Source: Clostridiales bacterium | GTDB lineage: Bacteria; Bacillota; Clostridia; Peptostreptococcales; Anaerovoracaceae | Assembly: GCA_009778415.1 (NCBI GenBank) | Contig: WRJV01000319.1 | Coordinates: 1-16,073 of the forward strand | Length of the DNA: 16,073 bases | Direction of reading: 5' to 3' | Shown: positions 7,083 to 13,342 of the stretch, piece after piece | How positions within the stretch are numbered: the stretch's first letter is position 1 | How the letters are laid out: each line of letters begins with the position of its first letter | Notes under the pieces: model-generated | What the model was told of the DNA's origin: nothing | The model's input: only the letters and a program-made list of their open reading frames with translations | Databases searched by the model: none | Made by a program: the position numbers and the translations under genes

Positions 7083-8306
7083 ATGAAAGGTGGACGTCGG
7101 TTCAACTTGTTGCTAATGGTCGGCGCTCTGATCGGCGCTGCGGCGGGGTTTGCCGTAGGCGAAATGCTGGCAGCGCATTTCGGCGGCAGCGTCAGCAACG
7201 TATTGCTGGTGGGCATGTACTTGGCCCAGCTGATGTTTTTTATTTCGCTTGCGGTGCTGATCTGCGAAAAGATCGACGCACGGCTCAATACCAGGTACTG
7301 GACGCAGAGCCATTGGAAGGATTCGCTGAAAAGGCTGCCGCTTACCAGCGTCTTGTTTTTCTTTGCAGCCGGGTGCCTGTTTCAGTTCATTTACGCGCTG
7401 TCGCCGGTCAATGAGGTGCGCGAGGATTTTGACGACTATATACTGGCAATCGACAATTCGGGGAGCACACGGGGCACCGACCCTGACAAAGAGCGCTTTG
7501 CATCGACCGTGTCGTTTGTAAACGGGCTGGACGATAGAAACCAAGTCGCTGTAATTGTTTTTTCCCGTTCCGCAGATGTAGCCGTGCCCCTTGGCAAAGC
7601 GGACGAGCGCCTTAAGCAGGACGTTGAAGCTTCGCTGTCCTCACTAAGGCCCGGAGGCGGGACAGACATTCAAGGCGCACTGGAAAAAGCGGCAGACCTC
7701 TGCCAGGACTCTAAAAGAAGGGCGATGGTCGTATTGCTGTCTGACGGCGAAAGCGCTGTCGATGTCCAGCTTGTAACGGACATGTATCGCCAAAAGGGCA
7801 TTGTCTTGAACACGGTAGGTTTTGCGTTCAATAAATTCTCAGGAACCGGGCTGCTTGAGGAGCTCTCAAGCCTTACAGGCGGTGCGCACTTCAATGTGGA
7901 AGACATGAGCCAGCTGTCCGGAACCCTAGCTCAGATGCGCACATGGCAAGCCGAAGACCGGAACTTGCTGAACTGCCAGCCAAGCAGCGCTTCTGATTCC
8001 GGGATGCTTAAAATTTTGCGGGTTGCCCTCATTGCCTTGGCCGTCGCGCTTATGAGCCTCGCGCTGGGTTTCATGCTATACAACAGCGATGTGATAAAAA
8101 AGCTGCTGATCCAGAAAATCCTGATGGGGCTGGCCGCAGGCCTGATCATGGAGTACAATTTGCTGAACTTAGGCCAAGGGCCATATGCGCGGCTGCCCCT
8201 GGTGCTGCTGGCGGGCCTCATGCTGACGTTTTTCAAGGACGACGGCGTGGGCGAAGGGGATCAAAACCCGGAAGGGCTTGAGCTTGCCGGGCCGGTTAAT
8301 TGGTGA
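7083..8306 (+). CDS. Membrane-anchored VWA (von Willebrand factor A) domain protein with intact MIDAS
   Basis: A 407-residue protein. Two N-terminal membrane helices (8-28, 40-61), a third at about 86-107, then a VWA domain (about 117-290), and C-terminal helices (about 308-333, 340-360, 368-385). The VWA domain has all metal-site elements: DNSGS (124-128), T194 in GGGTD, and D221 in SDGE, so it should bind Mg2+ or Mn2+ and a partner protein. Charge pattern (KGGRR at the N-terminus; a basic 62-84 loop; IKK after helix 4) predicts that the N-terminus and those loops face the cytoplasm and the VWA domain faces outside, as in BatA/BatB-like proteins. The start at 7083 is chosen for the GGGAGG site at 7068-7073; a longer frame beginning at 6612 overlaps the preceding gene and is not credible. 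It is the last gene of the operon in the window. Confidence 0.88.
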   Translation: MKGGRRFNLLLMVGALIGAAAGFAVGEMLAAHFGGSVSNVLLVGMYLAQLMFFISLAVLICEKIDARLNTRYWTQSHWKDSLKRLPLTSVLFFFAAGCLFQFIYALSPVNEVREDFDDYILAIDNSGSTRGTDPDKERFASTVSFVNGLDDRNQVAVIVFSRSADVAVPLGKADERLKQDVEASLSSLRPGGGTDIQGALEKAADLCQDSKRRAMVVLLSDGESAVDVQLVTDMYRQKGIVLNTVGFAFNKFSGTGLLEELSSLTGGAHFNVEDMSQLSGTLAQMRTWQAEDRNLLNCQPSSASDSGMLKILRVALIALAVALMSLALGFMLYNSDVIKKLLIQKILMGLAAGLIMEYNLLNLGQGPYARLPLVLLAGLMLTFFKDDGVGEGDQNPEGLELAGPVNW

Positions 8307-8401
8307 TGATGCATCAGCCACCTTGTTTGCCGTTCAGTGCAAGCGTCGTCTGCCCTGTAACACAATCGTAACATTATTTCTCATCAAATAAAGAGGAAAA
8401 G

Positions 8402-8423
8402 CCACATTTTTGTGGTATATACT
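8402..8423 (+). promoter_or_regulatory. Candidate dnaG promoter region with overlapping inverted repeat
   Basis: In the 149-nt gap before dnaG, a 5-bp inverted repeat (CCACA, TTTT loop, TGTGG, 8402-8415) abuts a -10-like TATACT (8418-8423). No good -35 lies 16-18 nt upstream. The inverted repeat could be an operator, a weak hairpin, or chance. I see no convincing intrinsic terminator after the VWA gene, so read-through into dnaG is possible. Confidence 0.3.
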
Positions 8424-8445
8424 ATTATCGTTATTTTTCTGTTTT

Positions 8446-8451
8446 GGGGGA
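8446..8451 (+). promoter_or_regulatory. Ribosome binding site favouring the TTG start of dnaG
   Basis: GGGGGA lies 4 nt before the TTG at 8456. The earlier in-frame TTG at 8444 overlaps this motif and has no ribosome site of its own. No in-frame ATG occurs near the conserved N-terminus of the protein. Confidence 0.55.
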
Positions 8452-8455
8452 AGAA

Positions 8456-10207
8456 TTGGGAGCGGTCAGCAGGGAGAACATTGTTGAAGAGATAAAGAGC
8501 AGGTGCAACATTGTGGACGTTATTGGGCAGGCTGTCCCCCTCAAAAAGGCAGGCAGCCACTTTAAGGGGCTGTGTCCGTTCCACAATGAGAAAACACCTT
8601 CTTTTGTTGTTTCTGAGCCTAGGCAGGCTTACTACTGCTTTGGTTGCAACGCTTCAGGCGACGTGCTCACGTTCATGCAGCAGTACTACAACCTGGATTT
8701 CAAGGAAGCGATCGACAAGCTTGCAGCGCAATACGGGATAGAAATCGTCGAGTCGAACTTCGGGCCTTCAAACAAAGACGAGCTGTACGAGGTCAACAGG
8801 AAAGCTGCCAGGTTTTTCTACGAGTCGTTTCAAGCGCCGGGAAACCCAGGCCTTGCGTATATGCAGGGGAGGGGCGTTGAGCCGGGCATATTGAAAAAAT
8901 TCGGCATCGGGTACGCCGACGCCGAGTGGGACAGCCTTGTTTCGCACTTTGCGCAGGCAGGGACGGACATCAGCCTGCTGATTTCCGTTGGGCTTGCCAC
9001 AGAGTCAAAAGGGAAATGCTACGACAAGTTCAGGGACAGGGTCATTTTCCCCATCATCAACACCTCCGGCAAGGTCATCGGCTTTGGCGGCAGGGCACTC
9101 GGCGACGCAGAGCCAAAATACTTGAACTCGCCTGAAACAGCAGTGTTTCTAAAGAAAAACAACCTTTTCGGGTTGAACCTGACGAGGCAGGACATCGGGA
9201 AAGAAAACCGCGCAATACTGGTAGAGGGCTACATGGACGTCATATCCCTTTACCAGCACGGGGTGAGGAACGTATCTGCGACCCTCGGCACCGCGCTTAC
9301 GGAAAACCAAGCGAAGCTGCTAAAACGGTACACGCCAAACGTGGTGCTTTCCTACGATGCCGACGCAGCGGGGCAGGCGGCGGCTCTTCGCGGCATAGAC
9401 GTGCTGAGGGGCGAGGGGCTGAAGGTCAAGGTGCTTACAGTGCCGTCGGGCAAGGATCCGGACGACTTCGTCAAGCAGCACGGCAAGCAGGAGTTCCTTG
9501 AGCTGGCAAGCAAAGCGCCGTCGTATGCCGACTACAAGATTGGCGTCATACAGAAAAAGCACGACATGTCACAGCCGGAGGGCAAAGTCGATTTCATAAA
9601 GGAAGCCGTAGGGTTCCTGAAAACTCTGAGCCCGGTGGAAGCGGAGACGTACATTAAGGTCATTTCAAAAAACACGAAGATATCGGAAAGCGCCATAACC
9701 CTTGAATACAACGACAGGGAAAAGGGGCAGACGAGGAAATTCGAGAACCCGCAGAGCGCGAAAAGCGCTTATGGCAAAGACAGGCCGCCGGACGTCCTGG
9801 AACGGAACCTTGTGAAGCTGGCTGTCTCGTCGAGAGGCTATTACGACAAGATCAAGCCGCTTAGGCATGCATTCGCTAGCAAGCAGGGGCAAGAGATATT
9901 CGGCATGATTGACAGCTGCTACGCAGACAGGGGCGAAGCCGACACGAGGACCATCGCTGATTCCCTTGGCGAAGAATGCGCTGCGGTCCTTGCCGATATC
10001 ATGGAAAACGTTTTTTTTGCAGGAAAGGAGGACCAAGTTTTTGCGGACTGCATCAGAAAAATACAGCACAACGATCTGCTTGACAAGGAAAAAGAGATAG
10101 TGCTTAAGCTTTCAATGGCAGACGAAGTGGACAACGTGAAGCAGATTGAGGCACTGACAAGAGAGCTTCTGGAAGTTCAGAGGGAAATCCAAAAGAAAAA
10201 AAATTGA
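8456..10207 (+). CDS. dnaG: DNA primase DnaG
   Basis: DnaG synthesises the RNA primers for DNA replication at the fork, working with the replicative helicase. The 583-residue protein is the usual length. The CHC2 zinc-binding domain has C40, H43, C61 and C64 (CPFH ... CFGC). The Toprim catalytic core follows: EGYMD (257-261), the DAD metal site (301-303) and KDPDD (333-337). The C-terminal part, about 440-583, corresponds to the helicase-interacting region, which is normally divergent. The start is a TTG: there is no nearby ATG, and TTG at 8456 gives the expected short lead-in before the conserved IVEEIKSRCNIVDVIG segment. It is followed 18 nt later by rpoD, the classic macromolecular-synthesis arrangement; rpsU, often first in that operon, is not upstream here. 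Confidence 0.97.
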   Translation: MGAVSRENIVEEIKSRCNIVDVIGQAVPLKKAGSHFKGLCPFHNEKTPSFVVSEPRQAYYCFGCNASGDVLTFMQQYYNLDFKEAIDKLAAQYGIEIVESNFGPSNKDELYEVNRKAARFFYESFQAPGNPGLAYMQGRGVEPGILKKFGIGYADAEWDSLVSHFAQAGTDISLLISVGLATESKGKCYDKFRDRVIFPIINTSGKVIGFGGRALGDAEPKYLNSPETAVFLKKNNLFGLNLTRQDIGKENRAILVEGYMDVISLYQHGVRNVSATLGTALTENQAKLLKRYTPNVVLSYDADAAGQAAALRGIDVLRGEGLKVKVLTVPSGKDPDDFVKQHGKQEFLELASKAPSYADYKIGVIQKKHDMSQPEGKVDFIKEAVGFLKTLSPVEAETYIKVISKNTKISESAITLEYNDREKGQTRKFENPQSAKSAYGKDRPPDVLERNLVKLAVSSRGYYDKIKPLRHAFASKQGQEIFGMIDSCYADRGEADTRTIADSLGEECAAVLADIMENVFFAGKEDQVFADCIRKIQHNDLLDKEKEIVLKLSMADEVDNVKQIEALTRELLEVQREIQKKKN

Positions 10208-10225
10208 CAGGAGGCGAATCCACAC

Positions 10226-11365
10226 ATGGGGTTTGAAGAGGGCAGCGAAGACAAAAAATACGATTGCATAAACGAACTCGTCGAAAAGGCAAAGGCAAAA
10301 GGCACGATTACGTTCAGGGAAGTCGCGGACTACCTTGAGGGCGTCGATATGGACAAAGACCAAATTGACGACATCTACGATTCATTGATGTCTATGGGAA
10401 TAGAAGTCATTTCTGAAGTGGATCCGGACGATTTCGAAATAATCGCCCTTGAGCACGAGGTTCCTGACGTGGACACGGACATCATCGTAGACGAGGCGGG
10501 CGAAATCGACCTTGAAGCGTCGTTGCCAAAAGGGATTGCGGTCGACGACCCGGTCAGGATGTATTTAAAAGAAATCGGGAAAGTCTCGCTCTTGTCGGCA
10601 GACGAGGAGATCGAGCTCGCAAAAAAGATGGAGCATGGAGACATCGAAGCGAAAAAGAGGCTCTGCGAAGCGAACCTCCGGCTTGTCGTAAGCATTGCCA
10701 AGAGGTACGTAGGGAGGGGGATGCTGTTCCTCGACCTCATTCAGGAAGGAAACTTGGGCCTTATCAAGGCTGTAGATAAATTTGACTGGAAAAAGGGGTA
10801 TAAGTTCAGCACTTACGCCACGTGGTGGATAAGGCAAGCCATCACCAGGTCCATTGCTGACCAGGCCAGGACGATCAGAATCCCGGTACACATGGTAGAA
10901 ACCATCAACAAGCTGATCAGGGTGTCCAGGCAGCTCCTCCAGGAATACGGCAGGGAGCCGCTGCCGGAGGAGATCGCGAAGGAAATGGACATTTCTGAGG
11001 ACAAGGTCAGGGAAATACTCAAAATAGCCCAAGAGCCGGTGTCGCTGGAAACCCCGATCGGCGAAGAAGAAGACAGCCACCTGGGCGATTTCATACCGGA
11101 CGAAGACGTCCCCGCGCCTGCTGAAGCGGCTGCGTTCTCGATGCTGAAGGAGCAGTTGGTCGGTGTGCTCGAAACCCTGACCGAACGCGAGCAGAAAGTG
11201 CTGAAGCTCAGGTTTGGCCTTGAAGACGGGAGGGCGCGCACGCTTGAGGAAGTGGGGAAGAGGTTTGACGTCACTAGGGAAAGGATCCGCCAGATTGAAG
11301 CCAAGGCCCTGCGCAAGCTCAGGCACCCGAGCAGGAGCAAGAAGCTGAAGGACTACTTGGAGTAG
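10226..11365 (+). CDS. rpoD: RNA polymerase primary sigma factor RpoD/SigA
   Basis: The housekeeping sigma factor, which directs core RNA polymerase to -10/-35 promoters. The 379-residue length matches Firmicutes SigA. Region 1.1 covers about residues 10-65, region 1.2 begins at DPVRMYLKEIG (108-118), region 2 (about 147-222) includes the core-binding FLDLIQEGNLGLIKAVDKFD stretch and the -10-recognition YATWWIRQAITR, region 3 spans about 223-300, and region 4 ends with the helix-turn-helix VTRERIRQIEAKALRKLRHP (349-368). The ribosome site AGGAGG (10209-10214) is 11 nt from the ATG, slightly long. It sits between dnaG and trmK, as in many Firmicutes, and is probably transcribed with them. Confidence 0.98.
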   Translation: MGFEEGSEDKKYDCINELVEKAKAKGTITFREVADYLEGVDMDKDQIDDIYDSLMSMGIEVISEVDPDDFEIIALEHEVPDVDTDIIVDEAGEIDLEASLPKGIAVDDPVRMYLKEIGKVSLLSADEEIELAKKMEHGDIEAKKRLCEANLRLVVSIAKRYVGRGMLFLDLIQEGNLGLIKAVDKFDWKKGYKFSTYATWWIRQAITRSIADQARTIRIPVHMVETINKLIRVSRQLLQEYGREPLPEEIAKEMDISEDKVREILKIAQEPVSLETPIGEEEDSHLGDFIPDEDVPAPAEAAAFSMLKEQLVGVLETLTEREQKVLKLRFGLEDGRARTLEEVGKRFDVTRERIRQIEAKALRKLRHPSRSKKLKDYLE

Positions 11366-11369
11366 AGGC

Positions 11370-12098
11370 ATGGTGCTCGGCAGGAGGCTGATGGCAATCG
11401 CAGACGGAATAGAGAGGGGGCAAACCATGGCCGACATAGGGACAGACCATGGTTTTTTGCCGCTATACCTTTTGGAGCATGGCATCTGCCCCAAGGTCGT
11501 GATGACGGACGTCAGCGTAGGGTCGCTTGCGAAAGCAATGCGGGCTTTCAGCAGCCATGAAGGCGAAGAAGGCGCCAGCTTCCGCGTTGGCGACGGATTG
11601 TCGACGCTTTGCATGAACGAAGTAAACGTGGTTGTGATTGCCGGAATGGGTGGGGTTTTGATCACGCAGATACTTGGATGCGACCCAGTCAAGACCCTTT
11701 CTATTGGCAAATACATCCTGCAGCCGAGGAACGGCTCAGGGAAGCTCAGGTACTGGCTTGAAAAGGCAGGGTTTCGCGTTGTTTCTGAGCGCCTTGCCGC
11801 AGAAGGCAAGCATATCTGTGAAATAATCGTTGCGGTGCCGCCGGCAGAACTGGCCAGCCAGCCAAACCTTGTTGAATACAAAGGTGACATAAAGTATGAA
11901 ATACCTAACGACCCGGCATGTGACGACAGTGAACTTCTTGTGCAGTTTTTAGATAAAAAACTGAAAGTCGAAAGGCAAATCCTAGTCGACATGGCTGACG
12001 GCGGCTATAAAGGATCAGGGAAAATAAACCAGGTAAATAGCAGGATAGAGTTTTTGGAAGAAAGGCTTTGGAGGCTTAACCATGACGCAACTAAATGA
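11370..12098 (+). CDS. trmK: tRNA (adenine-22-N1)-methyltransferase TrmK
   Basis: TrmK (YqfN in Bacillus subtilis) transfers a methyl group from S-adenosylmethionine to N1 of A22 in some tRNAs. The 242-residue protein has the family start LGRRLMAIAD, SAM-binding motif I MADIGTDHGFLPLYLL (20-35), the acidic motif II (TDVS, 46-49), and the family hallmark IAGMGG (90-95), followed by LQPRNG (117-122). The C-terminal helical part (about 185-240) is predicted to be a coiled-coil, as in the family. The start 4 nt after the rpoD stop keeps the conserved N-terminal helix; a later ATG at 11391 with AGGAGG would remove it. The gene overlaps its downstream neighbour by 17 nt, and sigA-trmK-yqfO is a conserved order in Firmicutes. 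Confidence 0.93.
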   Translation: MVLGRRLMAIADGIERGQTMADIGTDHGFLPLYLLEHGICPKVVMTDVSVGSLAKAMRAFSSHEGEEGASFRVGDGLSTLCMNEVNVVVIAGMGGVLITQILGCDPVKTLSIGKYILQPRNGSGKLRYWLEKAGFRVVSERLAAEGKHICEIIVAVPPAELASQPNLVEYKGDIKYEIPNDPACDDSELLVQFLDKKLKVERQILVDMADGGYKGSGKINQVNSRIEFLEERLWRLNHDATK

Positions 12099-12855
12099 GG
12101 TAACAGGCTTTATTGAAAGCATCGCAAGCCTTGAGCTTGCGGCAGATTGGGACAACACCGGCATGCAGATCGACGTGGGGAAGAAAAACGTTGGCAAAGC
12201 GCTGGTGGCGCTTGAAATCACGGAGGACGTGGCTGAGGAAGCGCAAGCAGGCGGGGTGGACCTCATAATAACCCACCACCCGCTGATTTTCAAGCCCTTG
12301 AGCGTGGTTGACTATAATAATTCTACAGGAAACATAATTATTGAGCTCATAAAGCGTGGCATCTCTGTCTATTCGGCCCACACGAATTTCGACGCAGCGG
12401 ACGGAGGGAACAACGACTACATCGCATGGCTGCTTGCGCTTTCAAATGTCAAGAAATTCGAAACGGCACCTATCGGCAGGTATGGAGAGTTGAACGCGCC
12501 CATGCCTTTTGGCGAGGTTTGCAGCTTGGTCAAGGGACTGCTGAAACTGGAGCACATGGCTGCAGTGGGAAACCCCGGTGCCCAAATCAGGAAAATCGGA
12601 ATATGCAGCGGAGCTTCGGCTGATCTCATCGACGACGCCATAGGTTCCGGATGCGATTTGTACCTCACAGGCGACGTCAAGTACCACGATGCGCACCATG
12701 CCATGTCAAGGGGGCTGTGCCTGATCGACGCCGGCCACTACGGCACGGAAAAATTCTTCGTTTGCAACATGGCTGGAAAGCTGTCGGCGGCTTTTGGCAG
12801 CAAGCTTGAAGTTGTACAGTCAAAAGTTAGCCTTGAGCCTTTTCTTATCTACTGA
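12082..12855 (+). CDS. Nif3/YqfO-family dinuclear metal-binding protein
   Basis: A 257-residue member of the Nif3-like (NIF3/YbgI/YqfO) family; these proteins form rings with a dinuclear metal site, but their enzymatic function is still debated (some have been called GTP cyclohydrolase type 1-like). Metal ligands appear in the expected order: HH (65-66, in ITHHPLIFKPL), H100 and D104 (AHTNFDAADGG), then H219 and E223 (DAGHYGTEKFF). The family's TGDVKYHDA (196-204) is present. At 257 residues it has the compact form, without the extra PII-like insert of about 100 residues seen in Bacillus YqfO. It overlaps trmK by 17 nt, with GGAGG (12070-12074) 7 nt before the ATG. It ends 20 nt before the rnpB promoter. 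Confidence 0.92.
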   Translation: MTQLNEVTGFIESIASLELAADWDNTGMQIDVGKKNVGKALVALEITEDVAEEAQAGGVDLIITHHPLIFKPLSVVDYNNSTGNIIIELIKRGISVYSAHTNFDAADGGNNDYIAWLLALSNVKKFETAPIGRYGELNAPMPFGEVCSLVKGLLKLEHMAAVGNPGAQIRKIGICSGASADLIDDAIGSGCDLYLTGDVKYHDAHHAMSRGLCLIDAGHYGTEKFFVCNMAGKLSAAFGSKLEVVQSKVSLEPFLIY

Positions 12856-12859
12856 AGTA

Positions 12860-12868
12860 TGGTATAAT
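12860..12868 (+). promoter_or_regulatory. Extended -10 promoter of rnpB
   Basis: TGGTATAAT is a perfect extended -10 (TGnTATAAT) 7 nt before the predicted 5' end of the RNase P RNA. The -35 region (around 12840-12846) is poor, which fits an extended -10 promoter. Confidence 0.8.
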
Positions 12869-12875
12869 ACTTAAT

Positions 12876-13228
12876 GTTTTGGGTAAGCCAGACAATCGCG
12901 TGCCTTTGGGCATGAGGAAAGTCCGGGCTCCGCAGGGCAAGGGTGCCGGATAACGTCCGGCGAAGGCGACTTTAGGGAAAGTGCAACAGAAACATTCCGC
13001 CGAAACAGGTAATGCTGTGGCAAGGTTGAAATGGTGAGGCAAGAGCTCACCGGCGGCATGGCAACATGCCGGCCGTGCAAACCCCACCCGGAGCAAGGCC
13101 AAGTAGGGCGTAAAAAAAGCGGTTGCCCGCCGCTGCCCGGTTGGTAGGCCGCACGAGCCTGGCGGCGACGCCAGGCCTAGATAGATGATTGTCGAATACA
13201 GAACCCGGCTTATAGGTTTGCCCAAAAC
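12876..13228 (+). ncRNA. rnpB: RNase P RNA, bacterial type A
   Basis: This is the catalytic RNA of RNase P, which trims the 5' leader of precursor tRNAs. The conserved blocks occur in order: the GAGGAAAGTCCGGGCTC core (12914-12930), the ACTTTAGGGAAAGTGCAACAG region, the GGTGAGGCAAGAGCTCACC hairpin (13033-13051), the ACCCGGAGCAAGGCCAA segment, and ACAGAACCCGGCTTAT near the 3' end (13198-13213). The 5' GTTTTGGGTAA (12876-12886) pairs with the 3' TTGCCCAAAAC (13218-13228, one G-U pair) to form P1. The GGTGAGGC-type helix and overall arrangement point to the ancestral type A, not the Bacillus type B. The exact ends are inferred from P1. Minus-strand open frames across this region are spurious. 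Confidence 0.95.
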
Positions 13229-13233
13229 TTTTT
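13217..13233 (+). terminator. End of rnpB: P1 stem followed by U-tract
   Basis: The 3' strand of P1 is followed at once by TTTTT (13229-13233), so transcription may end here. A second weak hairpin (AAATC/GATTT with CTCG loop, 13249-13262) followed by a T-rich run lies just beyond and may serve as back-up. Confidence 0.5.
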
Positions 13234-13342
13234 CCAAGCGGTTCCCGCAAATCCTCGGATTTTGTTGTTTTTTTGGAACAAATGAGTCAAATAACCGTCT
13301 AATTACTGTCAATTCAATTCAAATAAGAGAGGTATTTTTACT

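Noticed and set aside
6612..8306. Longer version of the VWA gene starting at 6612
   Set aside because: Its first ~157 residues overlap the polytopic gene out of frame and look like shadow sequence; the ATG at 7083 has a good ribosome site and a normal membrane-protein N-terminus.
10565..11992. Minus-strand frame of 475 residues opposite rpoD and trmK
   Set aside because: It is the antisense shadow of two certain housekeeping genes.
13273..13305. Possible promoter (TTGGAA ... TAATTA) for the YcdB/SLH gene
   Set aside because: The spacing is about 21 nt, and neither box is close to consensus.
12845..13312. Minus-strand frame of 155 residues across the RNase P RNA
   Set aside because: It is antisense to a clear structural RNA; such frames are common false genes.
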